DNA from: Sellimonas catena
GTDB lineage: Bacteria; Bacillota; Clostridia; Lachnospirales; Lachnospiraceae
Direction: 5' to 3' (one strand)
DNA length: 64,000 bases
NCBI RefSeq assembly: GCF_045063725.1
Contig: NZ_CP173695.1
Below are positions 8,208 to 17,018 of this stretch, piece after piece (within the stretch, counting starts at the first letter, position 1; each line of letters begins with the position of its first letter). The position numbers were made by a program, and so were the translations under genes. The notes under the pieces were generated by a model. That model did no database searches, was not told the origin of the DNA, and saw only the letters and a program-made list of their open reading frames with translations.

Positions 8208-8390
8208 TTAAGCTTCTTCTTCCACTTTTACTAAATGTCTTACCTGCTGTACCATACCTCTTGTTGCAGCATTGTCCGGAAGTACAACTGTTTTGTGCAT
8301 CTTCTTTAAACCTAATGCTTCAACTGTTTTTTTATGCTTCGGAATGGCACCGATTGTTGATTTCACTAATGTGATTTTCAAATTTGCCAT
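8208..8390 (-). CDS. rpmD: 50S ribosomal protein L30
   Basis: 60 residues, MANLKITLVKSTIGAIPKH, with the family core TVEALGLKKMHKTVVLPDN. It is placed between rpsE and rplO, as in all spc operons. Confidence 0.96.
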   Translation of the reverse strand: MANLKITLVKSTIGAIPKHKKTVEALGLKKMHKTVVLPDNAATRGMVQQVRHLVKVEEEA

Positions 8391-8404
8391 GTTAACCGTC
8401 CTCC

Positions 8405-8914
8405 TTAGCCTACGATCTCTTCAATAGATTTGCCGCGAAGTCTTGCAACGTCCTCCGGTGTCTTTACATTCTTCAGGCCGTTCAGAGTAGCGAGTACTAC
8501 GTTCTGTTTGTTGTTGGAACCTAAAGATTTTGTACGGATATTCTTGATTCCTGCCATCTCGATCACGGCACGGGCCGGACCGCCGGCAATAACTCCGGTA
8601 CCTTCCGGAGCGTTTTTCAGAAGTACTGTTGCGCTTCCGAATTTTCCATACATATCATGAGTGATACTTTCTTCATCATTCAGTGCAACTGTGATGATGT
8701 TTTTCATTGCGTCTTCTTTTCCTTTGCGGATTGCTTCCGGAATTTCTGCCGCTTTACCTAAACCTGCACCAACATGGCCTTTTCCATCGCCGACAACTAC
8801 TAAAGCTGTGAATCTGAAGTGACGGCCACCTTTAACAACTTTGGTTACACGTTTAATTGATACTACTTTTTCATTTAACTCTAACTGACTAGCATCAATG
8901 TGATTACGTCTCAT
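8405..8914 (-). CDS. rpsE: 30S ribosomal protein S5
   Basis: 169 residues starting MRRNHIDASQLELNEKVV, with the double-stranded RNA-binding fold (VVVGDGKGHVGAGLGKAAE) and a C-terminal S5 fold (GPARAVIEMAGIKNIRTKS). It affects decoding accuracy and mRNA unwinding. The ATG at 8914 is chosen because GGAGG is 9 bases upstream; an upstream TTG overlaps that Shine-Dalgarno. Confidence 0.96.
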   Translation of the reverse strand: MRRNHIDASQLELNEKVVSIKRVTKVVKGGRHFRFTALVVVGDGKGHVGAGLGKAAEIPEAIRKGKEDAMKNIITVALNDEESITHDMYGKFGSATVLLKNAPEGTGVIAGGPARAVIEMAGIKNIRTKSLGSNNKQNVVLATLNGLKNVKTPEDVARLRGKSIEEIVG

Positions 8915-8935
8915 CTGTGTTTTCCTCCTCAACTT

Positions 8936-9304
8936 CTAGAATTCCAGTCCAGCTTCTCTAGCTGCGTCTGCTAATGCTTTGACTTTTCCCTGATATATAA
9001 AGCCGCCTCTGTCAAAGACAACTTCCTTGATTCCCTTTTCCAGAGCTTTCTTAGCAATAACCGTTCCAAGATATGCTGCTGCTTCTACATTGTTGGTTTT
9101 TTCCAGTTCTGCTTTCACGTCCTTCTGAAGAGTGGAAGCTGATACCAGAGTGTTTCCAACTGTATCATCGATGATCTGAGCATACATATGATTGTTGCTT
9201 CTGAATACAGCAAGACGTGGTCTTTCAGCTGTACCGCTGAAACGGTTGCGTAACTTTCTATGCTTGTTTAAACGAACTTCGCTTCTTGATTTTTTGCTAA
9301 CCAT
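8936..9304 (-). CDS. rplR: 50S ribosomal protein L18
   Basis: 122 residues, MVSKKSRSEVRLNKHRKLRN, with the core RPRLAVFRSNNHMYAQIID and the end FDRGGFIYQGKVKALADAARE. It binds 5S rRNA. The ATG at 9304 is preferred over a GTG six bases upstream because the latter lies only 2 bases from the GGAG. Confidence 0.96.
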   Translation of the reverse strand: MVSKKSRSEVRLNKHRKLRNRFSGTAERPRLAVFRSNNHMYAQIIDDTVGNTLVSASTLQKDVKAELEKTNNVEAAAYLGTVIAKKALEKGIKEVVFDRGGFIYQGKVKALADAAREAGLEF

Positions 9305-9321
9305 TTTCACACTCTCCTTAC

Positions 9322-9864
9322 TTATTTCTTACCAGTTTTACCAACTTTACGTCTGATAACTTCATCAGCATACTTGATACCTTTGCCCTTGTAAGGTTCC
9401 GGTCTTCTCTTGTCTCTGATTTCAGCTGCGTATTGGCCAACTTTTTCTTTGCTGATACCTTTAACAATGATTTTGTTCTGTCCTTCAAGTACAGTTTCAA
9501 TTCCTTCCGGATCTTCCATCTCTACCGGATGAGAGTATCCAAGGCTTAATGTAAGTTTCTTTCCGGCTTTTGCCGCTCTGTAACCAACACCGTTTACTTC
9601 AAGAACTTTCTGGTATCCTTCAGTTACACCGATCACCATGTTGTTGATCAGCGTTCTTGTAAGACCATGTAAAGATTTCATTTTCTTTAAGTCGTTCGGT
9701 CTTGTAACCACGATTGTATTGTCTTCTTTTTTGATTTCCATTTCAACTGGAAGTTCTCTTACGAGAGTTCCTTTTGGACCTGTTACAGTCACTTTATTGT
9801 TCTCTGCAATTTCTACAGTTACTCCTTCCGGGATTGCAACCGGAAGTCTTCCGATACGTGACAT
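9322..9864 (-). CDS. rplF: 50S ribosomal protein L6
   Basis: 180 residues with the two L6 repeats (MSRIGRLPVAIPEGVTVEI; PEPYKGKGIKYADEVIRRKVGKTGKK at the end). It sits near the factor-binding site of the large subunit. An unusually long 207-base spacer precedes it on the transcript, after rpsH. Confidence 0.97.
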   Translation of the reverse strand: MSRIGRLPVAIPEGVTVEIAENNKVTVTGPKGTLVRELPVEMEIKKEDNTIVVTRPNDLKKMKSLHGLTRTLINNMVIGVTEGYQKVLEVNGVGYRAAKAGKKLTLSLGYSHPVEMEDPEGIETVLEGQNKIIVKGISKEKVGQYAAEIRDKRRPEPYKGKGIKYADEVIRRKVGKTGKK

Positions 9865-10071
9865 AACGTATACCTCCTACACTTAAATTTTCGGAACGGA
9901 CCTGATCCGCTCTGTTTTCAGTTTCATGGGGATCATATCCCTATATACATGCCTCGCTCCGTGCGCCTAAGCTCAAACTTCGCCTGCGGCTCGTTTTCGC
10001 TAACGCTTGGGAGCAGCCTTCACACTAACCTCGCACTGCGCTTGCGCTTGTGCTCGCCAAGTGTTCAGTGC
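9865..10071 (-). other. Repeat-rich spacer between rpsH and rplF
   Basis: Most gaps in this cluster are under 40 bases; this one is 207. It contains a CGGA/TCCG hairpin at 9891-9908, a GGGAT/ATCCC palindrome near 9930-9943, and from 9953 to 10062 a stretch dense in GCG/CGC words such as GCACTGCGCTTGCGCTTGTG. No start codon with a ribosome binding site is seen. The sequence resembles an inserted intergenic repeat. Confidence 0.5.
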
Positions 10072-10473
10072 TTACCATACGAAGCAGAGTACTTCTCCGC
10101 CAACACCGAGTTTTCTTGCTTCTTTGTCTGTTACTACACCCTGGTTTGTGGAGATGATTGCTGTTCCAAGTCCACCAAGTACTTTCGGGAGCTCTTCCTT
10201 GCCTGCGTATACACGAAGACCCGGTTTAGAGATTCTCTTTAATCCTGTAATAACTTTTTCGTTCTTATCAGCGCCGTATTTTAATGTAATTCTGATTGTT
10301 TTGAAGCTTCCTTCATCAATCAGATCATATTTTGTAATATATCCTTCGTTTACAAGGATGTCTGCGATAGCGACTTTCATTTTGGAAGCCGGTACATCTA
10401 CTGTATCATGTTTTGCAGTGTTTGCGTTACGAATTCTTGTAAGCATATCTGCGATTGGATCACTCATAGTCAT
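10072..10473 (-). CDS. rpsH: 30S ribosomal protein S8
   Basis: 133 residues, MTMSDPIADMLTRIRNAN, ending LGVGGEVLCFVW, the usual S8 C-terminus. It is a primary 16S binder and in enterobacteria the translational repressor of spc. Two in-frame ATGs (10473 and 10467) are possible; the first has GGAGG at 9 bases. A 143-base gap with hairpins separates it from rpsN. Confidence 0.96.
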   Translation of the reverse strand: MTMSDPIADMLTRIRNANTAKHDTVDVPASKMKVAIADILVNEGYITKYDLIDEGSFKTIRITLKYGADKNEKVITGLKRISKPGLRVYAGKEELPKVLGGLGTAIISTNQGVVTDKEARKLGVGGEVLCFVW

Positions 10474-10616
10474 TTTCAATTTCCTCCTTATGGAATGGTT
10501 CATTTTGTTTCCTGACTGCGGATATCCTTTTTCAAGGAGTTCTCCGGAACATGCCGGAGAGCAGCCTTTCGCCCCGCACATCCCGGTCAGGGATGAGCGT
10601 AAAGCAGTTAACGGGC
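10474..10616 (-). other. rpsN-rpsH spacer with two short hairpins
   Basis: CTCCGG/CCGGAG (about 10540-10560) and ATCCC/GGGAT (about 10580-10596) are two compact inverted repeats upstream of rpsH. They may act as RNA stability or processing sites. Confidence 0.4.
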
Positions 10617-10802
10617 CTACCAGCTTGCTTTCTTTACTCCCGGAATTTCTCCTTTGTAAGCTAATTCACGGAAGCAGATACGGCAAATACCATATTTTCT
10701 TAAATATGCATGCGGACGGCCGCAGATTTTACAGCGATTGTATTCTCTTGTGGAGAATTTCTGTTTGCGCTGCTGTTTGATTTTCATTGCTGTCTTTGCC
10801 AT
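10617..10802 (-). CDS. rpsZ: 30S ribosomal protein S14, type Z
   Basis: 61 residues, MAKTAMKIKQQRKQKFSTRE, with Cys24-x2-Cys27 and Cys40-x2-Cys43 forming the zinc site of short S14. It assembles into the 30S head. It is placed between rplE and rpsH. Confidence 0.96.
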   Translation of the reverse strand: MAKTAMKIKQQRKQKFSTREYNRCKICGRPHAYLRKYGICRICFRELAYKGEIPGVKKASW

Positions 10803-10817
10803 GATTTTCCTCCTTTA

Positions 10818-11357
10818 CTACTTTGCGAATGGCATGTTGAACTGTTTCAGTAATTCACGAGCTTCTTCGTCTGTCTTTGCAGTTGTTACGAAGATTACGT
10901 CCATACCGCGAACTTTGTCAACCTTATCGTATTCGATTTCCGGGAAAATCAGCTGTTCTTTGATTCCAAGGGCATAATTTCCTCTTCCGTCAAATGCGTT
11001 CGGATTTACACCTCTGAAGTCACGTACACGAGGAAGTGCAAGGTTGATCAGACGATCAACGAACTCGTACATTTTTTCACCTCTTAATGTAACTTTACAT
11101 CCGATCGGCATACCCTCTCTGATTTTGAAGTTAGCCACGGACTTTTTAGCCTTTGTTGTAACTGCTTTCTGACCTGTGATTGTCTCCATGTCAGCAATAG
11201 CAGATTCCAGAAGTTTGTGGTTTTCTTTAGCTTCACCTACGCCCATGTTGATAACAACTTTGTCGAGCTTCGGTACTTCCATAATGTTTTTATATCCAAA
11301 TTTCTTGATCAGAGCGTCTACGATCTCGTTCTGATACTGTTCTTTTAATCTACTCAA
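10818..11357 (-). CDS. rplE: 50S ribosomal protein L5
   Basis: 179 residues, MSRLKEQYQNEIVDALIKKF, with VINMGVGEAKENHKLLE, RDFRGVNPNAFDGRGNY and the end MDVIFVTTAKTDEEARELL. It binds 5S rRNA and contacts P-site tRNA. Confidence 0.97.
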   Translation of the reverse strand: MSRLKEQYQNEIVDALIKKFGYKNIMEVPKLDKVVINMGVGEAKENHKLLESAIADMETITGQKAVTTKAKKSVANFKIREGMPIGCKVTLRGEKMYEFVDRLINLALPRVRDFRGVNPNAFDGRGNYALGIKEQLIFPEIEYDKVDKVRGMDVIFVTTAKTDEEARELLKQFNMPFAK

Positions 11358-11380
11358 AGCGCTGGACCTCCTTTCTCGAA

Positions 11381-11692
11381 TTAATCAATCACTTCGCCTG
11401 TTGATTTAGCGTAACGTACTTTCTTGTCTCCGTCCATCTTGAAACCTACTCTTGTAGCTTTTCCCTTGTGAACGTACATTACGTTAGATGCATCAATAGG
11501 TCCTTCCTGATGGATGATGCCGCCTTCCTGATTAGAAGCACTTGGTTTTGTGTGCTTTGTCAGCATGTTGACACCCTCTACCAGAACTCTTCCGTTCTTT
11601 CTGTCAACGGAAATTACTTTGCCTTCTTTGTCTTTATCTTTTCCAGCGATAACTTTAACAGTGTCGCCTTTTTTAATTTTCATAGTTGACAT
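11381..11692 (-). CDS. rplX: 50S ribosomal protein L24
   Basis: 103 residues with an N-terminal KOW motif (KKGDTVKVIAGKDKDKEGKV). It initiates 50S assembly. GGAGG is 9 bases before the first ATG; a second in-frame ATG three codons later is the alternative start. Confidence 0.96.
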   Translation of the reverse strand: MSTMKIKKGDTVKVIAGKDKDKEGKVISVDRKNGRVLVEGVNMLTKHTKPSASNQEGGIIHQEGPIDASNVMYVHKGKATRVGFKMDGDKKVRYAKSTGEVID

Positions 11693-11706
11693 TCTCAGGT
11701 ACCTCC

Positions 11707-12075
11707 TTATAATACTTCCGGAGCCAGAGATACGATCTTCATGAACTGTTTCTCACGAAGTTCTCTCGCAACTGGTCCAAAAATACGAGTTCCTCTTGGG
11801 TTCTTGTCGTCTCTGATAATAACAGCAGCATTTTCATCGAATTTGATGTAGGAACCATCTTTACGACGTGCGCCTTTTACTGTACGAACAACGACAGCCT
11901 TTACAACGTCACCTTTTTTAACAACGCCGCCTGGTGTTGCGTCTTTAACAGAAGCAACGATCACATCTCCGATATTTGCATATCTTCTTGTAGAACCGCC
12001 CATAACACGGATACAAAGTAATTCTTTAGCACCTGTGTTATCTGCTACTTTTAATCTGCTTTCTTGCTGAATCAT
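11707..12075 (-). CDS. rplN: 50S ribosomal protein L14
   Basis: 122 residues, MIQQESRLKVADNTGAKELL, a full-length L14 with the family ending FMKIVSLAPEVL. It makes intersubunit bridges and contacts L19. Confidence 0.97.
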   Translation of the reverse strand: MIQQESRLKVADNTGAKELLCIRVMGGSTRRYANIGDVIVASVKDATPGGVVKKGDVVKAVVVRTVKGARRKDGSYIKFDENAAVIIRDDKNPRGTRIFGPVARELREKQFMKIVSLAPEVL

Positions 12076-12111
12076 GCAGGTAACCTCCTTATATTCTGCT
12101 CCATCGTGAAA

Positions 12112-12372
12112 TTATTTCACTTTTTCCATTATTTCCACAAGTCTCCATCTCTTGTCCTTGGACAGCGGTCTTGTTTCCATAACTTTTACTTTATCTCCAA
12201 TGTTGCATTCGTTGTTTTCGTCATGTGCTTTTAATTTGTAAGTTCTCTTCACGATTTTGTTGTAAAGCGGGTGTTTCACATGGTCTTCAACTGCAACTAC
12301 GATTGTTTTGTCCATTTTGTCGCTGACAACCTTACCAACTCTTGTTTTTCTCAGGTTTCTTTCCACGTTCAT
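12112..12372 (-). CDS. rpsQ: 30S ribosomal protein S17
   Basis: 86 residues, MNVERNLRKTRVGKVVSDKM, an OB-fold with DHVKHPLYNKIVKRTYK and ETRPLSKDKRWRLVEI. It is a primary 16S rRNA binder. Confidence 0.97.
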   Translation of the reverse strand: MNVERNLRKTRVGKVVSDKMDKTIVVAVEDHVKHPLYNKIVKRTYKLKAHDENNECNIGDKVKVMETRPLSKDKRWRLVEIMEKVK

Positions 12373-12379
12373 TCCCTCC

Positions 12380-12586
12380 TTACTCAGCCTTTGCCATCTC
12401 AGTCATCACTGTCTGGATTCTGGCAATATTCTTTCTTACTTCTTTGATCCTGCTTGTATTTTCAAGCTGATTCGTTGCGTTCTGGAATCTCAGGTTGAAG
12501 AGTTCCTTTTTAGCAGCTACTAATTCTTCATTCAATTCTGAAACTGATTTTTTTCTTAAATCTTCTACAAATGCATTAATTTTCAC
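12380..12586 (-). CDS. rpmC: 50S ribosomal protein L29
   Basis: 68 residues read from the GTG at 12586 (KINAFVEDLRKKSVSELNEE), with the two-helix core ELFNLRFQNATNQLENTSRI. The GTG is preferred over one three codons upstream because AAGGCGGTGAT then has proper spacing. It sits at the tunnel exit next to L23 and overlaps the end of rplP. Confidence 0.93.
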   Translation of the reverse strand: MKINAFVEDLRKKSVSELNEELVAAKKELFNLRFQNATNQLENTSRIKEVRKNIARIQTVMTEMAKAE

Positions 12587-13013
12587 TGTTATCACCGCCT
12601 TCTAAGTCTGCGCGAGAAACGATTTTACATTTACAAGGTAATTTGTGCATTGCAAGACGCAGCGCTTCACGTGCAACTTCTTCCGGTACTCCGGAAAGTT
12701 CGAACATAACACGTCCTGGTTTTACAACTGCTACCCAGTATTCAAGAGTACCTTTTCCGGAACCCATACGCGTTTCAGCTGGTTTCGTAGTTACAGGTTT
12801 ATCTGGGAAAATCTTGATCCAGACTTTACCACCACGTTTGATATAACGAGTCATAGCAACACGGGCAGCTTCGATCTGGTTGGAACGGATCCAGCAAGGT
12901 TCCATTGCCACAAGACCATATTCACCGTTAGTAATCTTATTTCCGCGTAAAGCCTTACCTCTCATGGAGCCACGGAACTGTTTACGACGTTTTACTCTTT
13001 TTGGCATTAACAT
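12576..13013 (-). CDS. rplP: 50S ribosomal protein L16
   Basis: 145 residues, MLMPKRVKRRKQFRGSMRGK, with the family signature RMGSGKGTLEYWVAVVKPGR. It organises the A-site tRNA region. Its ATG shares a base with the rpsC stop (TAATG), so translation is coupled; MPKRV two codons later is an alternative start. Confidence 0.97.
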   Translation of the reverse strand: MLMPKRVKRRKQFRGSMRGKALRGNKITNGEYGLVAMEPCWIRSNQIEAARVAMTRYIKRGGKVWIKIFPDKPVTTKPAETRMGSGKGTLEYWVAVVKPGRVMFELSGVPEEVAREALRLAMHKLPCKCKIVSRADLEGGDNSEN

Positions 13014-13669
13014 TATTTATCGCTCCCTTCCTGATTAGCCTTTGTTGGAAGAACTTCGCCTTTGTATACCCAGACTTTCACACCTACTTTTCCGTAAGTT
13101 GTGTCTGCCTCAGCGAATCCATAGTCAATGTCTGCACGAAGTGTCTGAAGCGGAATTGTTCCTTCGCTGTAGAACTCTGTACGAGCCATATCAGCTCCGC
13201 CAAGACGTCCGGAAACGGATGTTTTCACACCAAGCGCTCCTGCCTTCATTGTTCTGCTCATGCAGGACTTCATAGCACGTCTGAAAGAAATACGGTTTTC
13301 AAGCTGAAGTGCGATGTTTTCAGCAACGAGCTGAGCGTCTCTGTCCGGTTTCTTTACTTCTTTGATGTCAACGATAACTTTCTTATCTGTCATCTTCTGA
13401 AGTTCTGCTTTCACTTTCTCGATTTCAGAACCGCCTTTACCGATTACCACACCCGGTTTTGCTGTGTAAACGATGATTTTTACACGGTCAGATGCTCTTT
13501 CGATCTCGATCTTTGCGATTCCGGCACTGTATAATTTATTTTTAAGAAATTTTCTGATTTTGTGGTCTTCAACCAGATTGTCGCCGAAGTCTTTTTCTGC
13601 ATACCATCTGGAATCCCAGTCTTTGATGATACCGACTCTCAATCCGTGTGGATTAACCTTCTGTCCCAT
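13013..13669 (-). CDS. rpsC: 30S ribosomal protein S3
   Basis: 218 residues, MGQKVNPHGLRVGIIKDWDS, with a KH domain (GVVIGKGGSEIEKVK) and C-terminal S3 domain (SGRLGGADMARTEFYSEGT). It lines the mRNA entry tunnel and has helicase activity with S4 and S5. Confidence 0.97.
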   Translation of the reverse strand: MGQKVNPHGLRVGIIKDWDSRWYAEKDFGDNLVEDHKIRKFLKNKLYSAGIAKIEIERASDRVKIIVYTAKPGVVIGKGGSEIEKVKAELQKMTDKKVIVDIKEVKKPDRDAQLVAENIALQLENRISFRRAMKSCMSRTMKAGALGVKTSVSGRLGGADMARTEFYSEGTIPLQTLRADIDYGFAEADTTYGKVGVKVWVYKGEVLPTKANQEGSDK

Positions 13670-13680
13670 GATTGCCCTCC

Positions 13681-14067
13681 TTATCTTTCATCTAACACAA
13701 GTGTAATGTGGCTCATTCTCTTTTCGATTCTGTAAGCTCTACCCTGTGCTCTTGGTCTGATACGTTTCATTGTAGGTCCTTTGTTCGCATAGCATTCTGC
13801 GATGTAAAGGTTTTCTGGTGACATACCGTTATTGTTTTCAGCGTTTGCGATTGCTGATTCTAATAATTTCTTAATCAAGCTGGAAGCATATCTTGGGTTG
13901 TATGTTAAAATTCCAAGTGCTGTTGTTACATCCTTACCTCTGATGGCATCTAATACGAAGCATGCTTTCTGAACAGAGACTCTTGCGTAGGATAACTTAG
14001 CTGATGGTCTTGTGTCTTTGTTCGCATTTCTTTCTCTTTTAATCTGAGATCTATGTCCCTTAGCCAT
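13681..14067 (-). CDS. rplV: 50S ribosomal protein L22
   Basis: 128 residues, with the core KLSYARVSVQKACFVLDAIRG and the hairpin region GPTMKRIRPRAQGRAYRI that reaches into the exit tunnel, where macrolide-resistance changes occur in other species. Residues there look wild-type. Confidence 0.97.
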   Translation of the reverse strand: MAKGHRSQIKRERNANKDTRPSAKLSYARVSVQKACFVLDAIRGKDVTTALGILTYNPRYASSLIKKLLESAIANAENNNGMSPENLYIAECYANKGPTMKRIRPRAQGRAYRIEKRMSHITLVLDER

Positions 14068-14097
14068 GGATGAACCCTCCTTTCGAATACACGTTTA

Positions 14098-14379
14098 TTA
14101 TCTTACTCTGGATTTCTTTTCGTCTTTTCCATGTCCTCTGTATGTTCTTGTTGCAACAAACTCTCCAAGTTTGTGTCCAACCATATCTTCTGTGATATAT
14201 ACCGGGACATGTTTTCTTCCGTCATGAACGGCGATTGTATGACCGATCATCATCGGGAAAATTGTAGAACGGCGGGACCATGTCTTGATAACAGACTTGT
14301 CTCCGGATTCGTTCATAGCTTCTACTTTTTTCAGTAAACTCGCATCTGCGAATGGTCCTTTTTTAAGTGAACGAGCCAT
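14098..14379 (-). CDS. rpsS: 30S ribosomal protein S19
   Basis: 93 residues, MARSLKKGPFADASLLKKVE, with WSRRSTIFPMMIGHTIAVHD. It belongs to the 30S head next to S13. Confidence 0.97.
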   Translation of the reverse strand: MARSLKKGPFADASLLKKVEAMNESGDKSVIKTWSRRSTIFPMMIGHTIAVHDGRKHVPVYITEDMVGHKLGEFVATRTYRGHGKDEKKSRVR

Positions 14380-14404
14380 TAGGTTTAACCTCCTTCAAAA
14401 CTGT

Positions 14405-15247
14405 TTATTTGATAGCTTTTCCGTCACGTCTTCTTACGATCAGCTTATTAGACGCTTTGTTTTTCTTTCTTGTCTTAAGACCAAGTGCCGGTTTGCCCCA
14501 AGGTGTAGACGGGCCTGGACGTCCAATACCAGTCTTACCTTCACCACCACCGTGCGGATGGTCATTCGGGTTCATAACAGAACCACGAACTGTAGGTCTG
14601 ATGCCCATATGGCGTTTACGTCCTGCTTTACCGATGTTGATCAGGTTGTGTTCGCCGTTTCCAACAACACCAACTGATGCACGGCATACAAGCGGTACCA
14701 TTCTCATTTCGCCTGAAGGAAGACGAAGTGTAGCGTATTTTCCTTCTTTAGCCATTAACTGAGCGCTGTTACCAGCGGAACGAACGAACTGTCCGCCTCT
14801 TCCTGGATAAAGCTCAATGTTGTGAATCTGTGTACCAACCGGGATTTCAGAGAGCGGCAGGCAGTTTCCTACTCTTACTTCCGCTTCCGGTCCATTCATA
14901 ACTGTCATTCCGTCTGTCAGTCCCTGCGGTGCAAGGATGTAAGCTTTTTCGCCGTCTGCGTAGCAGATCAGAGCGATGTTGGCTGTTCTGTTCGGATCGT
15001 ACTCGATACCGATTACCTTTGCCGGAATTCCATCTTTATTTCTCTTAAAATCGATAATTCTGTATTTTCTCTTAGCTCCGCCTCCGCGGTGTCTTACTGT
15101 AATTTTACCCTGAGCGTTACGACCAGCTGTTTTGCTCTTGGATGCAAGCAGAGATTTCTCTGGAGTTGTCTTTGTGATCTCAGCAAAATCAGATCCGGTC
15201 ATCTGTCTTCTGGAAGGTGTATATGGGCTGTATGTTTTAATTCCCAT
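14405..15247 (-). CDS. rplB: 50S ribosomal protein L2
   Basis: 280 residues, MGIKTYSPYTPSRRQMTGSD, with OB and SH3-like domains and the C-terminal PHGGGEGKTGIGRPGPSTPW. The conserved His in NPNDHPHGGG lies by the peptidyl transferase centre. Confidence 0.98.
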   Translation of the reverse strand: MGIKTYSPYTPSRRQMTGSDFAEITKTTPEKSLLASKSKTAGRNAQGKITVRHRGGGAKRKYRIIDFKRNKDGIPAKVIGIEYDPNRTANIALICYADGEKAYILAPQGLTDGMTVMNGPEAEVRVGNCLPLSEIPVGTQIHNIELYPGRGGQFVRSAGNSAQLMAKEGKYATLRLPSGEMRMVPLVCRASVGVVGNGEHNLINIGKAGRKRHMGIRPTVRGSVMNPNDHPHGGGEGKTGIGRPGPSTPWGKPALGLKTRKKNKASNKLIVRRRDGKAIK

Positions 15248-15314
15248 TACTGTATCTCCTTTCGTTATCTAATTATTGGTTTCACGGATTTGCACCGTTT
15301 ATTTTCTCTATATC

Positions 15315-15614
15315 CTAGAGTCCCTGGAAGATTTCGATCTCTGCGCTTTCTTCTGTAAGAGCTACGATCGCTTTCTTCGTCTTAGCAGTTTTTCCGTATG
15401 TCATGCCACGGCGTTTTGTCTTTCCGTCCTGGTTCATTGTATTGACACTCTTTACTTTTGTTCCAGCGAACATTTTTTCAACTGCTTCTTTGATCTGAGT
15501 CTTGTTAGCTTCCGGATGAACAAGGAATGTGTATTTCTTGTCAGCCATAAGCCCCATGCTTTTCTCTGTAATCACCGGTTTCAGGATTACGTCATAGTAC
15601 TGAATGTTTGCCAT
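15315..15614 (-). CDS. rplW: 50S ribosomal protein L23
   Basis: 99 residues, MANIQYYDVILKPVITEKSM. It binds at the tunnel exit and docks trigger factor and SRP. Its ATG overlaps the rplD stop by one base (TAATG). Confidence 0.97.
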   Translation of the reverse strand: MANIQYYDVILKPVITEKSMGLMADKKYTFLVHPEANKTQIKEAVEKMFAGTKVKSVNTMNQDGKTKRRGMTYGKTAKTKKAIVALTEESAEIEIFQGL

Positions 15615-16234
15615 TATGCGTACACCTCCTCGATCGCCTCTACAGCAGCTTTTGTAGCAATCACTGTGTTGTATTTCAGGATATCATACACATTGATTGT
15701 ATTAGTGCGTGCAGTCTTGACATCGGCAATGTTTCTTGCAGAAAGCTCAGCCTTTGTGTTGCCGTCTTCTAATACCACTAATGCTTTGGATACGTTTAAG
15801 TTGCTTAATACGTTCTGGAATTTCTTTGTTTTGATTTCATCGAAATTCATTTCATCTACTACGATGAATTTGTTTTCTTCTACTCTGGATGTCAGAGCGG
15901 ATTTCAGAGCTGCTCTCTTTTCTTTCTTGTTTAATTTGAAAGAGTAGTCTCTCGGTGTCGGAGCGAATACCACTCCACCGCCTGTCCACTGCGGAGCTCT
16001 TGTTGATCCCTGTCTTGCATGACCTGTTCCTTTCTGTCTCCACGGTTTTCTTCCGCCGCCGGATACTTCAGAACGAGTCTTTGCTTTCTGTGTTCCCTGA
16101 CGTTTATTTGCAAGCTGCTGTACAACTGCCATGTGCACAAGGTGTTCGTTAACTTCAACACCGAAAATAGCATCATTTAAGTCAATCGTACCAACTTCTT
16201 TACCTTCGATATTGTAAACAGCTACGTTTGCCAT
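15614..16234 (-). CDS. rplD: 50S ribosomal protein L4
   Basis: 206 residues, MANVAVYNIEGKEVGTIDLN, with the extended loop KPWRQKGTGHARQGSTRAPQ that reaches the tunnel constriction. In E. coli L4 represses the S10 operon through its leader; whether that holds here is unknown, but the S10 leader in this window is long and structured. Confidence 0.97.
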   Translation of the reverse strand: MANVAVYNIEGKEVGTIDLNDAIFGVEVNEHLVHMAVVQQLANKRQGTQKAKTRSEVSGGGRKPWRQKGTGHARQGSTRAPQWTGGGVVFAPTPRDYSFKLNKKEKRAALKSALTSRVEENKFIVVDEMNFDEIKTKKFQNVLSNLNVSKALVVLEDGNTKAELSARNIADVKTARTNTINVYDILKYNTVIATKAAVEAIEEVYA

Positions 16235-16263
16235 TACTATGTTCCTCCTTTCCTCTCAAAAAC

Positions 16264-16944
16264 CTAAATACTCTTTACTGTTTCTTTGATTGTTACTAAA
16301 GATTTTTTAGGTCCTGGTACGGAACCTTTTACTAAGAGCAGATTGTTTTCTGCATCAACTCTTACTACTTCAAGATTCTGAATTGTGATCTTCTTGCTTC
16401 CCATGTGTCCCGGCATTTTCTTTCCTTTGAATACCTTGCTCGGATCGGAAGCCGCACCGTTGGAACCTGCGTGACGGTGGAATTTGGAACCGTGTGTCAT
16501 AGGTCCTCTGTGCTGATTATGTCTCTTGATTGCACCCTGGAATCCTTTACCTTTGGAGATTGCTGTTGCATCTACCTTATCTCCTACCGCGAAGATATCA
16601 GCTTTGATTTCCTGTGCAAGTGCATATTCTTCTGCATTGTCAAATTTGAATTCTTTTACGAATCTCTTTCCGGATACTCCAGCCTTGTCAAAGTGTCCTT
16701 TCTCAGCTTTTGTCACACCATTTCTGTGGACAATTTCTTTCTTGCCGCTCTTGTCAACATTGACAATCTTTTCTTTCTTGTCAACGAATCCAACCTGAAC
16801 AGCCTTGTAACCATCGTTCTCAACTGTCTTGATCTGTGTTACAACACAAGGACCAGCCTGAAGAACAGTTACCGGAGTTAATACTCCATCTTCGTTGAAG
16901 ATTTGAGTCATTCCGACTTTTGTTGCTAAAATAGCTTTCTTCAT
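16264..16944 (-). CDS. rplC: 50S ribosomal protein L3
   Basis: 226 residues, slightly longer than the usual 205-215, MKKAILATKVGMTQIFNEDG, with the signature FQGAIKRHNQHRGPMTHGSK. It begins 50S assembly. The 74-base gap to rpsJ holds a GAACGGA/TCCGTTC hairpin (16972-16991) and a CCTAAA/TTTAGG palindrome. Confidence 0.97.
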   Translation of the reverse strand: MKKAILATKVGMTQIFNEDGVLTPVTVLQAGPCVVTQIKTVENDGYKAVQVGFVDKKEKIVNVDKSGKKEIVHRNGVTKAEKGHFDKAGVSGKRFVKEFKFDNAEEYALAQEIKADIFAVGDKVDATAISKGKGFQGAIKRHNQHRGPMTHGSKFHRHAGSNGAASDPSKVFKGKKMPGHMGSKKITIQNLEVVRVDAENNLLLVKGSVPGPKKSLVTIKETVKSI

Positions 16945-17018
16945 TATGTTTACCTCCTGTGATTTACAGCGGAACGGACATGCATCCGTTCATCCTAAAT
17001 TTTAGGAATACTGCTTTC

